Below are positions 48,141-59,400 of a stretch of DNA of 64,000 nt, in pieces. Under the pieces are notes generated by a model. That model was given only the letters and a program-made list of their open reading frames with translations. It did no database searches and was not told the DNA's origin. Made by a program: the position numbers and the translations under genes. Location of the stretch: NCBI GenBank assembly GCA_027422505.1, contig JAPQWV010001401.1:1-64000 (forward strand). Reading direction: 5' to 3'. Numbering within the stretch: the first letter of the stretch is position 1; every line of letters starts with the position of its first letter. The stretch is from Craterostigma plantagineum. Taxonomy: Eukaryota > Streptophyta > Magnoliopsida > Lamiales > Linderniaceae.

Positions 48141-48378
48141 TACTTCTTCCGTCCCAAAAGTTTTTGTACATTTTACTAAATCGGGCGTCCCACCTCTTTT
48201 GTACATTTCCTTATTTAGCAAAAAAACTATCACAAACAATCAATATAATAATATTAAATATTCTTAAAAGACGTGCCAAAATATACACTTTTTTACCTTT
48301 CCAACACACTACATTATTAAAATATTCAGTTTCTTAAAACCCGTGCAATGTACAAAATGCAATGGGACAAAAGGAGTA
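48141..48378. mobile_element. Stowaway/mariner-like MITE
   Basis: The left end reads TACTTCTTCCGTCCCAAAAG and the right end, reversed, reads TACTCCTTTTGTCCCATTGC. These match the plant Stowaway consensus (CTCCCTCCGTCCC) with TA at the ends. Similarity between the arms continues to the phrase TTTTGTACAT. The element is 238 bp, AT-rich and non-coding, as expected for a non-autonomous element moved by a mariner-like transposase. Confidence 0.85.
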
Positions 48379-49136
48379 GTTATTTTTGACAAAATCCCAC
48401 TATTACTATTAGTATTGATTTGGCCGTTACAATAGTTAAAAATTAGCGGTACTACGGGAACTATATACGACGTGGATTACAAAGATTCTTTCAAGCATTT
48501 TTTATAATAATATATTAAAAATAACGACCCTTTTATACCAATAACAAAGATTAAACATTTAAACTAGTAGGCAAGAAGATATCAATGATCGTGGAAATGA
48601 ATGTCATTATCTATAATATATAATATATGTACTTCTCTCTAATTAATTTCAGATAAAATGTCCATTTTGGAATAGTAAGAGTTTCAAGCTGCCTTCTCAC
48701 CCCACGAAAACCGTAGACTTTTTCGTGGTAAAATGCAGTGGATGAATATAATATCTACCGAATCCTTTTAATTATTCAAGCACAAACTAATCAAAACGAA
48801 GGTGCAGCAAACGCGTATTATATGATTTAAGTGGGTAGGCAATAAGATATGTATAATAATATGTCAAAGGTAAGCGGCAAAAGATAAATAAATTACTAGT
48901 TTATAATTGGCAATGACTAAAAGTTAGGCAGAATACGATAATAGACGTTGTCGCTAAAATAAAATGGACTTGGTCATAGTCTTCTTGATAGTCCGTGTTA
49001 TGAGCTGGAGAGTAAGAACAATAATGTATCGATATATAATATTGTCGATATTACATATATATTATGTTACAGTCTTTTTTCACTAGGACTAGAAGAATTA
49101 TTCATAAGTGAAATAAAAGACCTAAATAGTGTTTTC

Positions 49137-49977
49137 CTAGTCGTTTGTGGCTCTGCTGCTTCGCGAGGTATTGGGAACAAGGTTCATGATGAGGCTCAGC
49201 AAGAAGCCAATAAGCTGCACTTATATGTATACATATATTCGAAATCGAATAATTAGAAAATTAAATTGAAATATGTAATAAAAAATATGTTCCGTGTATG
49301 GAATCAAAAAACGAAGAATTATAGATAGTTACCGAAGACAAGCCTACAGAAAGAATGCTGAAACCTTGGTAATGGAAGGGAGCATCCTCGCCAAGAAACC
49401 AAGCTATTATATATACGAACGAAACGATGTCGATCAATAGATGAAATCATTATTAGATGATCACTGGAAAATTATAAAAATGGATCACTAAGTATGCCAA
49501 TTTTCGATGTGGTTCACTATGTTTGCTAGTTCAAAACTAGGTCACTAAGTATGCATATAAACAAAATTGGGTCTCTGACCTCTTTTTTCTTATTAGACAT
49601 ACTTACTGACCCAAATTTGTAACTATATTCATACTTAGTGACCTAGTTTTGTAACTAGTGATACAATGTTGTTATTATATACATACTTAGTGATCTAGTT
49701 TTGTAACTTGCAAACATAGTGACCCAAAATAAAAAAATGGTATACTTAGTGAGTAGTGACCCATTTTTATAATTTTGCCTCACGGGAAAATTATATTATT
49801 AAGGTTGTTTATTGATCACTAAACAACCTTAATAATATAATTTCTAACACATAGAAGAGTATAAATTATACCTGAAAGAGGGCTAAAAATCAGTGGCGAT
49901 ATGAGGTTTGCGAGTGCTGATGTGCCTAAAAGGCATCCTTGTGCCAGTCCCTAATGCACAATTATAACCTTAATTGA

Positions 49978-50028
<51 letters not shown>

Positions 50029-50727
50029 ACAGCATGATATATCTCTATAATTACCTGCTCATTCGGCCCGACGTGCTTTGATACTATGTTGTTCAACTTG
50101 CGAACACATAGACTAGACGGTTAAGTTAGTCAAACAGATATAAATATATATATATATATTATATATATGTAATAATAATTGACAAAAATAAGAACAATAA
50201 TAGTGGTAATATTTTTCTCTTACTACTCACGTTAGGGGTCGAAAGGAAAGTGAAGAAACCAAATATGCAGAAGCATAGGGTACCCAGCTTGCCCATGCTA
50301 TGCTGTCGAGAAACATCTGCATTATTTACCCAATCACCTAAACTCAATATTCATAATCAATAATGATGTAATATACATATATATGAGAAACCTCTAGCAT
50401 GATGTAATAATGCATACGCTTAGAAATCCAGCAAATTGTCCAACAGAGACCAATATCTCCTCCCCAACAAAGGAACCCAATGTGGGCACGAAGACCATCT
50501 GCAAAATTAGTCGATGCTTATATAATTGAGATCGAGGACGATTATCAAATCTTTCTAATGAAATTAAATAATACAAGAGATTGGATGAAGAAGAAGGAAT
50601 ATATACGTTAGATAAAGTAGCTCCAACGTAAGTAACGAGCAACACATCGGCAAACTGATCTTTCCCAAAATGGAATCTTGCCTTCAAGTAATACTGTGGC
50701 AGCAAACACATAGACAAAAGAAAATAT

Positions 50728-50780
<53 letters not shown>

Positions 50781-52060
50781 CCATTAAGCAAGAACCAACT
50801 CCAACCTCTGCGAGGCTGTTAAAGAAAACAATGGATGCTGCCAAGGATACCTTAGCACTGAAACATTATTACATTACATGTATTGTCCAAATCAAGCAAA
50901 AAAAGAGAGTAAGAAAATCTGCGTTTAGAGATATAATAGTGATAGCAAGACCTCCTCTTTAGCAGTTGGAATACATCCTTTGGAGATGGAATATTCGCAA
51001 AGAATAAATCGACCTTTTTCGCTTTTTCCGTGAAACACTCGCCTTCATCATTGCCATCTTCCTCCAAAATTGGCTTCTCTAAAGAGTCCTTTTCAACGCT
51101 CGCATTATTATTCTCCTTTACAAAGAGATGCATGTAAATCGCCGCAAAAACGGTGATGGCCGCAGAAACCGTAAAAATATGGGCCGTGGATAGCAGTCGA
51201 GCAGCTAACGTACCCCCAAAATATGCGCCAAAAGTCGCCCCGTACATGACACCAAAGGCCGATATGCGCTTCCCCTCTGATACATTGTCAGCCTATATAT
51301 ATATATCTATATATGTGTGAATCGCTATAATATTTTCTTGGTCGTCGAAATCGATTAATATTTTCTTCGGCCAAATATATGTGTGAATCACTAACTTTAC
51401 GTGTCACCATGTTTTATAATGGAAAACTTAGATCACTAAGTAAGGTGTCTGGTTTTTTTAGGTCACCAGCGAATTTTTCCCGTGAAACTCGCCGGAAATT
51501 TCGACGTGACCGATGACACGTCAGCAGCCACGTCGGATTCCCGGCAATTTTCGTCCGGAGTGGAAAAAAATGAATTACATTACTTAGTGAGCTAATTTTG
51601 CAATTACGAAACTTAATGATAAACAAGAGATCCGTAGTTAGTGACCTAATTTAGTAATTTGACCTTAATTTATTTACCAAGTACGCAGCAGAAATGCACA
51701 TAACTCCGCCCTGCGTAACCATGGAGATCAAAGTGTTGATAACGCAATACGCATAGAAAAAGCTCGCCGTCCTCTTCCAAGCAAGTATAGCTGCAGAGTG
51801 CACAAATATAAATTAGGGATTTTTCGGGGACTATTTATTATTCAATTATATAGAATGATATAGTCGAATGAGTACATCTACATACTCGAGGGAAATATAT
51901 TGAGAACCAAGAACAATGTGAGCATAGGCGTTCGCCCATAATAAGCGTCGGAGAGGTTTCCTATAAGCGGTGTCATAATCGCAGATCCTATCCCCAAAAC
52001 CTGGAATTTAATGTAGTCATTTTCTTAGCTTTATAAATAATCGCTTGACCCCCTAATACC

Positions 52061-52091
<31 letters not shown>

Positions 52092-52273
52092 ATTTTTATC
52101 ACCGCTTTTTGGAGGCCAGTAATGTAAATAGCAGCTGAGCATTCGTCTTTGCCAGGGCAGACGGCGCTGAGTGTGACGTCGGGCATTGCTGGGGTAATCA
52201 TAAGCACGGCGAAATTCGAAAGGAAAACTGTGAAAAAGAGATGACTCAATCTTCTTCCCAAATCCTCTTCCAT
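49137..52273 (-). CDS. MFS transporter, hippocampus-abundant-transcript-like (copy 2)
   Basis: This is a tandem paralogue of the gene at 43653-46412, with the same exon order. ATG 52273 opens MEEDLGRRLSHLFFTVFLSN. Then follow VCPGKDECSAAIYITGLQKA, motif A as GNLSDAYYGRTPMLTL (near 51960; one residue longer than in copy 1), KRTASFFYAYCVINTLISMV (near 51740), GKRISAFGVMYGATFGAYFG, a charged loop (KENNNASVEKDSLEKPIL), EVGVGSCLM (near 50800), FHFGKDQFADVLLVTYVGAT, VPTLGSFVGEEILVSVGQFA, and a last exon ending IGFLLSLIMNLVPN with TAG 49137-49139. The gene is longer than copy 1 because its introns have gained an inverted-repeat element, a second related-looking element and two microsatellites. Substrate unknown. 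Confidence 0.87.
49467..49779. mobile_element. Foldback MITE in an MFS copy 2 intron
   Basis: The left arm (AAAATTATAAAAATGGATCA, then CACTAAGTATG, TTCACTATGTTTGC, AAAACTAGGTCACTAAGTAT) is repeated in reverse in the right arm over about 100 bases, with a few mismatches and one extra piece. The middle is short, and contains a further inverted copy of the ACTTAGTGACCTAGTTTTGTAA phrase in part. No coding sequence is present. This is a non-autonomous inverted-repeat element of a Mutator-like or foldback kind. Confidence 0.7.
49981..50027. repeat. (TTA)n microsatellite
   Basis: About fifteen perfect TTA units lie in an MFS copy 2 intron. Confidence 0.95.
50733..50775. repeat. (GA)n microsatellite
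   Basis: A pure GA tract lies in an MFS copy 2 intron, close to a splice site. Confidence 0.95.
51415..51665. mobile_element. Second inverted-repeat element in an MFS copy 2 intron
   Basis: The region starts and ends with related phrases (GATCACTAAGTAA near 51431; in reverse, AAATTAGGTCACTAACTA and TCACTAAGTAATG). The middle has a GC-richer inverted pair, GCCGGAAATTTCGACGTG (51491-51508) and its reverse relative CACGTCGGATTCCCGGCAAT (51530-51549). The vocabulary (TCACTAAGTA) is shared with the element at 49467, but the centre differs. It has no coding sequence. Confidence 0.55.
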
Positions 52274-54109
52274 TAATTAGAGAAAAGAATAATCTTCTCC
52301 TACTATATGGATTATGATTTATATACTGCTGCTATATAATCCAAGCGCGAGTGCCATGGAAATATCGTTCTCCTAGTCCTCGCTTGCTTTTTTTTATTTA
52401 TATTAATTCGATGCGAGGTGGATGAAGCTGATACATCAAAGATTTTTCTAAGTTTCCATATTTTTGAAGGGCTTTTACAATTAAGGGCCATCATAGTTTA
52501 AACTTTGGTTATAGACCACTGTCAGAAAATTCATAATTTTAAGAACCCGATTCTGCATTACCACTTTATGTTCTGCAGTACCACGTCATTTTCTTTTGTA
52601 TCACTTCATTGTTCTTCAGTACCACTTCATTGTTCAGCAGTACCACATCATTGTTTTTCCAGTACCGCTCATTGTTATGCAGTATCGCTTCATTGTTCTG
52701 AAATAACACAAAACGATCATCCGATACCAGTTCATACACACTTTATAACACCTGTGTAAATCTAGGTCCTTATCTCTATATTTTATAAAAACTGAACAAG
52801 AGTTTTTTGTGACGGTGTCTGAAATCTATTTTAAAACATCATTTGGGGCCCGTAATTACACCTATTTTTTTTGCATGCATGAAACACGGGTGTGTGATTT
52901 GATGTGTAGAAGATTTTATATTATCTTTTGGCGTATTTTCTCTGGCAATCAATTAAGTTGAATAACGTGTAGGACGTAATTGTCAATCAATGCAATATAG
53001 ATTCGTACGCTAAGTAAAAATTCAACACTTCTCATCAGCGGTGCTCTTAGTTTTTTCCAATTGTGATTAATTATAAGATATAAACCCTTGTAATTAATAA
53101 AGAAAAAGATGGTCCGTCCGCCCGCCCGCATGCATTACAACTTCAAAGAAAAGAGAAGAGAAATGCATTAGTTCAGTTGGGACCTCACCGTGGTTACAAC
53201 TCCAACTAAGTTCAACTGTCAACAACTAAATGATGATCGGGCATTAAGATGACTAATCTTTCTAATCTGCTTGTATTGTTCTAAGTTCAATTAGTCAAGG
53301 AATTTAAAGAGAAATATTTGTTGAAACATTTTAGTCGCTTGTGGGCCAATAAGACGAGACGAAAATAGGTACCTCATTGGCTCATAGTCCACGTGTATTA
53401 TATAAAAACCACATCCTTCTTCCCTTCAATTAAATCGGTGCATTTATGGACTTACGATTAAACACGACTTTTGGTTTGGGTTTGCGAGACAGAATATTGG
53501 GCTAATATATGGGCTTTATTTACAATTTCTAAACGCTAAGGTACATACACATAGGCCCATAATAGAACCGTAGTTGGACAGACATCGTTTACTTCCTCAC
53601 TGATTAATTTAATCGTTGGTGCTCGACGCCCATGAGCTATCGCCGCCTATTTGGCCATGAGGGGGCACTCATTTTATATTATATGATAATAATAAATATC
53701 CCATTCGAAATAAACTCGTTTACTGAAGCTATCGCCTGCCCATTTCATCGTTAGGAAAGAATTGCAGTATGGCCACTTGGATCTATATAAGATTTATGTA
53801 CATGGACTGGATAAAAACAGACAAAAACCAAGCTCTCACTTGTTTGGGTTGGAACGTGATTGAGACTGCTTTCGAGCTGAATAGGTCCGATAGACATACA
53901 TACATACATAAAAAAAATATCCAACCAATGATTTTCACAAGGAGACATTTGCCTTGTTTACGACGGAGACAGCATGTTTATTGCCACATAAACAACATCG
54001 CCGTTTTTGTCCCCAACTCTTTCAAGAACTTCATAGCTTCTTCAAAGGCGAAAAAAAAACCATCAAAAAAGCATTAACCTCATACCTGGGAAGAAGAAAG
54101 CAGAGAAAC
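52274..54109. other. Spacer between MFS copy 2 and the PP2A subunit gene
   Basis: This 1.8 kb region holds the MFS promoter (TA tract and TATA-like sequence near 52305), a 21-bp minisatellite and AT-rich sequence. Bases from about 53950 are open in the PP2A frame and could extend that protein, but the MGK start at 54110 is preferred. No other gene is supported. Confidence 0.55.
52552..52708. repeat. Degenerate ~21-bp minisatellite
   Basis: Seven imperfect copies of a unit close to CAGTACCACTTCATTGTTCT follow one another. Copies start near 52555, 52575, 52597, 52616, 52637, 52659 and 52680. Unit length varies from 19 to 23 bases. The flanks do not repeat. Confidence 0.75.
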
Positions 54110-55571
54110 ATGGGCAAACGAACAAATAGCCCATCTTCTTACAGAAAATCTTCTCCAATGCAGAAACTAAAATCGACGACGCTAAAGTACCTATTCGAAC
54201 TCGATTCCAAGGAAAGCTCCGTCAACAAGCCCGCCCATACAAACTCCGATCCCTACGAAATCATTTCCCTTATTTCGTACTGTTCTTACGTCGACGACCC
54301 CCTAAACGACCCTTTGGAGTCTTCCTTACAGCAAAATCTCAAGTGCAATAAGCTCTCAAAGCTCCTATCGATCCTAATATCCCAGCGAAAGCCATTCCCC
54401 GACCGAATCCTACCGACCCTCTTCGACATGATATCGACCAACCTCTTCCGGCCAATTCCGCCGCCGGCCGGCGCCGGCGCCGGCAGCTCCACCGCCGGAA
54501 TCTGCCCGGACGACGACGACCTGGTGGACAACCCCGAACCTGCCTGGCCCCACCTGCAGATAGTCTATGACATCCTCGTACGAACTGTAACTATGGCAGA
54601 GACTGAGGTTCTTTCTCCATGCATCGATTTCACCTTCGTTCTCAATCTTCTAACCCTATTCCAGTCCGAGGACCTAAGTGAGAGGGAGTGTGCGAAGAAC
54701 GCGTACCACAAAATATATTCCAAGTTCCACGCCCTGCGATCGTCCATGAGGAGAGCGATGGGCGACGTTTTCTTGCAGTACGTCTTCGAAGCAGAACAGA
54801 GGCATTGCGGGATAGGAGACATGTTGGAGATATGTGGGACGATAATCAATGGCTTCAGCGTACCTTTAAAGGAAGAGCACAGGCTTTTCTTGACGAGGGT
54901 GCTCTTGCCTCTCCACAAGCCGAAAGGCATGAGGGCTTATCACAAGCAGTTGGCCTACTGCGTTTATCAGTTCGTGGAGAAGGAGCCCATGCTCGGCGTG
55001 GTGGTGGTTAGGGGCATACTCAGCCACTGGCCGGAGAGTAACTGTCAGAAGGAAGTGCTTCTCATCGGAGAGATCGAAGAGCTAGTCGACGGTATGGGGA
55101 CAGAACAGTACAAGGTATTAGCCCTTCCTCTGTGCAAGAGAATCGGCAAGTGCTTGACTAGTTGTAATTCCCAGGTAAAAACTATATATAAGCAAAAAAA
55201 AAAAAACCCATTTACTGAAACTATCACCTGTCATTCACCTTATTGCTCTGATTTATCAGGTGGCAGAGAGGGCACTCTACGTATGGAACAATGAGAAGTT
55301 TGTGAAGATGGCATCAGAGGCGATCGAAGACGTGTTCCCTATATTAGTGGAAGGGATGGAGAAAAACCTGAGATGGCATTGGAGTCGAAGCGTTCGCCAG
55401 CTCACCGAGAATGTGAAGGAGATGTTGGAGGAGATGGAGCCGAGCCTCTACTCTGACTGCCTATCGAAGATTGACCTTCGAGATGAAGGAGAAGAAGTGA
55501 GAAGGAAGGAGAGGTGGGAGAGGATAGAAATGGCTGCATCGGCCAAATGTATTCATGGTGTCTGCAATTAA
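54110..55571 (+). CDS. Divergent PP2A regulatory subunit B' (B56)
   Basis: B' subunits direct the PP2A phosphatase to its targets. Two exons (54110-55173, 55260-55571) give about 458 residues, near the family's usual ~500. The core is clear: DPAWPHLQIVY-type EPAWPHLQIVYDILVRTVTM, the phrase NGFSVPLKEEHRLFLTRVLL with PLHKPKGMRAYHKQLAYCVY, QFVEKEPMLGVVVVRGILSH with WPESNCQKEVLLIGEIEELV, and VAERALYVWNNEKF. The N-terminal third differs from normal B': the usual CCVVFDF(T)DP region is ISLISYCSYVDDPLNDPLES, and a low-complexity PPPAGAGAGSSTAG loop sits near residue 118. The C-terminal RKERWERIEMAA matches the family. The frame is open upstream to 53954, but the N-terminal extension has no similarity I know. 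Probably a functional but fast-evolving member. Confidence 0.88.
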
Positions 55572-56020
55572 CATCAGATGTAGCTATTACACAACGAATA
55601 GAATACATATATATGGTACATACTGAACATAAAAAGCCATACAAGACCTTAATTACCGCGTGCGACGATAAGTGTGTGTCTGAATTCGAAGGAATAACGG
55701 ACATCTTACAGCAGAGTCGTAAGGCTGCTGTAAGATCTCAAGTGTTATTCTGTAAACTCAAACATCATGGGAGATACATAACCAATTTAATTACAAAATC
55801 GAGGAACATATTCTGGAAAAAAACTGCGTAAAGGCACGCTCGAAAAGGAACGGGAAAGCAAACTTATAAAGCATTTCTTGGTCTTTTAACCCAACATGAT
55901 ACGAGTTCACCACACAATACTGCAAAACTAGATGAACTCAATGCTCGAATGCAGAGAATCTGAAACGAAAAATAAGTGAAAGAAAACTGCTGATGAGGAA
56001 TCAAATTAAGCTTCGAAGCC
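55572..56020. other. Spacer
   Basis: This contains the PP2A 3' UTR. It is AT-rich, and no gene or repeat is recognised. Confidence 0.5.
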
Positions 56021-56207
56021 CTAAAAGTTCGGCAGGTATTGTACCTCAGTAGCGAAAATCAGCTGAGCAAAAGCTAAAATGACAAGCAAGCCGTAGTTTC
56101 TGAAACAACAACACAGTAAAATCGACTCAAAAACTAATTCAAAACACAGACGTGAAGCTTCGTTTACTTCATGCTAGCACAGCAACAATACGACCACCAA
56201 ACCTCAT
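56021..56207 (-). CDS. Possible very small membrane protein
   Basis: A candidate two-exon gene runs from ATG 56207 (MRFGGRIVAVLA) across an intron beginning GTAAAC near 56167 to an exon after a GTTGTTGTTTCAG acceptor at about 56100. That exon encodes NYGLLVILAFAQLIFATEVQ and YLPNF, stopping at 56021-56023. It would be about 45 residues with one strong membrane helix. Joining the exons needs one extra base in exon 1, as in many genes here. It would be divergent to TDP1 with 266 bp between start codons. I do not recognise the family. Confidence 0.25.
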
Positions 56208-56473
56208 AAACTTCGATTAAGAATGCCTTCGACGAAAGGATTCTTCTAGCAATTCTGCTTATCTCAGTCGAGCTGTGCGATTTTTCGCGTCCAAGCAGAA
56301 ATGGAGGACTAAAGTTGAGTAACCAAAGCCCAAATTTGTATAAATTCATTAATATTAGTAATAAAACTTCGGTAATAATACGCTAATTAAAATTTTGAAC
56401 CCTCGCCTTTGCTCGCTTTACTTCTGTGATCTCTTAGCTCAGTACTTGGACCTACGATTTTAGAACCAAAGCC

Positions 56474-59400
56474 ATGTCCGCCGCTTCAATGGTGAGCTAT
56501 ATTTCCTTGTTCTTGAATTATGGTTCTCTTTGTTCTCCCTTGACATCATATCGTTTCGTTCATCCATTTTTTCGAAGGTCGCCCACTTGGTGCGTTTGAA
56601 TGCTAAGCTAGAGGAAGAAGACGGCAGCTCTTCGAATCCCAAAATACCCCTCAATCGAGGTGTTAATTACGTCGGCCGCGATTCTGTCGCCGTCAGCGAT
56701 AAACGCCTGAGCAGGAGGCACATAGCCGTTAAGTGCTCCGGCGACGGCTCGTCTGCGCACGTCGACGTTGTACGTATATATGTTGAACAACTTTGAGCTG
56801 AGTTGTTATGCCTTTTGTTTTCGTAAAATCCTATGTTGATGCGAAGAGTGGTGTGTAGGGAGGCGTGAACCCAGTTGTTGTAAGGTCTACTAGCGAGAGG
56901 AAGAAGCTTTTTTCCGGCGAAAAATGTGAAATTCGCGCCGGGGATGTCATAGAGTTGATACCTGGGATTACTTGTTCAAGTTCGTGCCTTTGTCTAAGGA
57001 CTTGATCGAAACTTCTGTTGACACTAGTCAGAAGAGAAGACTTTCGAATGAGAACCTAGATCAGAGTAGAAAGAGAATCCAGAAAATTCCCGAGGACAAA
57101 GCTGTAGTTAGAATGCAAAATGTAGTTAATTGCAAGATTCGTTTTCGCTGCTATAATGTTGCACGAATTCATGCTGAGTTGCTTTTTCTTATCGTGTGAT
57201 TCAGGAGGGAATGGTAGCTAATGATGCTGAGAAGCCACAGCATTCTTCTGAGAATATACGTCAGTTTCGAGTTTCCATGGAGAAATTGCCTCAGACCTTT
57301 AGACTGATGAGAGTGAAAGAATTACCAGAATGGGCCAACAAGAATGCTGTTTCTATCAGTGATGTGATTCAGGTAAGAGCTATGCGAGCATAATATTAAG
57401 GTTTTTGCTTTCTTTTGGAGAAGTTGCAGTCCTCACCATAATGATATCGAGCGTCTCTATTGAGATCTGTTGCTTTACTAGTTTAGCTAAGTTTTTCTCG
57501 TACTCAGCCTTCTATATGTTATATATGCAGGGGAACGTGATTATGGCAGTCCTTTCGAATTACATGGTGGACCTTGATTGGCTACTTTCTGGTATGTTAT
57601 TACAGGTTTTTTTAAAGAAGATTTGTGCGATTTTATTTTGGTTCCTTTTCTATTGTTTTTAATGTATCATAACTAATCTTTTTTCTTTGCAGCATGTCCA
57701 ATGCTTAGAACAGTCCCTAATGTTCTAGTTATTCATGGCGAAGGTGATGGGACTCTCGAGTATATGAAGGTTGTCTTGTATCTATCCCTATCATTCATAG
57801 CCATTTTATTATTTCTTTATCAGTTCTTATATACGATCGTATTCCCTTACGTATATTTCTTCTGTCAGAGAACCAAACCTTCGAGCTGGATTCTTCACAA
57901 GCCTCCATTGCCCATTTCATTCGGAACGCATCATTCAAAGGCAATGATTCTTGTCTATCCTCGTGGAGTTCGTGTTATTGTACACACAGCAAACTTAATA
58001 TGCGTGGATTGGAACAACAAGACACAAGGTTTGTGGATGCAAGATTTTCCATGGAAAGAAGAAAACAGTTCGGGTTCCACATGCGATTTCGAAAACGACC
58101 TGATCGATTATCTAGGAGCGTTAAAGGTTATGTTTTGTATACCAAGAGTTTGTGATTACAATCTCAGTTTTTTTTTTCCTCTCGCATACATTTATTTTTA
58201 TATATAATCAATATCGCGAAGCACACTGGAAAAAGGGCACGCTATATTACTTTTCTCTGTACTACAGAGTGGCATTTTTCTTAATAATAGTGTCTCTTGC
58301 TGAATTTATTTGCAGTGGCCTCAATTCAATATTGATATACCAACCATGGGCAGCTTCACCATAAATCCATCCTTCTTCCGTAAATTTGATTATAGATCAG
58401 CTGGGGTAAATGCAACTATTTGATTACGCTTTCAAGTTACATACAATAAAATATTCGAAATGCTCTCTATTGTAGCAAATGCTTACAGTTCTTATGTAAA
58501 TAAAATCTAAACTAAACCAGGTTAGGCTTATAGCCTCAGTCCCTGGATATCATTCTGGCTCCAGTTTAAGGAAGTGGGGACACATGAAGCTTCGAACAGT
58601 ACTCCAAGATTGTACTTTCGATCAGCAGTTTGAGAAATCTCCCCTTATTTATCAGGTATCTTTTGGCATGTCTCTTTATGTGTAAAAAAAATCATTAGTT
58701 AACAGTTTATATATATTTAGACTGAATTTTCGACTACTATCAGAATAAATCCAGTGTTAGTGAACACAACCACCACACATGCTACAAGTGGTATTTACTA
58801 AGAAAGGGGATGTTGTCATAGATATTTACAGTCACAGACACTTTTAGTATACTAATTCGTGTTAAATATTCAAGTATGGTTGTTTTTTGTGGTGTAGTTT
58901 TCTTCGCTCGGTTCTTTAGACGAGAAATGGATGGCTGAGCTGGCAACCTCCATGTCAGCTGGAACTACTGAAGACAAAAAGGCTCTTGGTTTGGGGAAGG
59001 CCTCGATTATATGGCCAGCAGTGGAAGATGTACGATGTTCTTTGGAGGTAATTTAATTTTAGTTGAACAATGTTGTGCGAAGATATATTGTTTTTTCTTT
59101 CTTTTTTTTTTTGAATTTCCTTCCAATTGTGAATGAAGGGATATGCGGCTGGAAATGCCATACCAAGCCCTCTAAAGAACGTCGAGAAAGAATTCCTGAA
59201 GAAGTATTGGTCGAAATGGAAGGCAAGGCACAGCGGACGTTGGTATGTACTTACGCATTTATTCGCAGTTGCTGTCGCAAATTAAATATAAAACGACGTT
59301 CTTAATCATTTTAATGGTTGCTTATAATCATTTTCTTTCCTCTCTGTGTTAAACGGTAACGTGTATAATTTTGCCTGCAAATTATTCTAGTCGTGCAATG

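Larger units (their letters stand above)
46413..49136. other. Long AT-rich spacer between tandem MFS genes
   Basis: This 2.7 kb spacer carries microsatellites and one small transposon (listed separately) and no supported gene. The first ~250 bases are the copy 1 promoter, with a TATATAT-type sequence near 46637-46647. The rest is very AT-rich. Confidence 0.6.

Noticed and set aside
52505..52759. Cysteine/histidine-rich frame with LHCS repeats
   Set aside because: The repeats come from the 21-bp minisatellite, and unit lengths vary off a multiple of three, so no selected protein repeat is likely.
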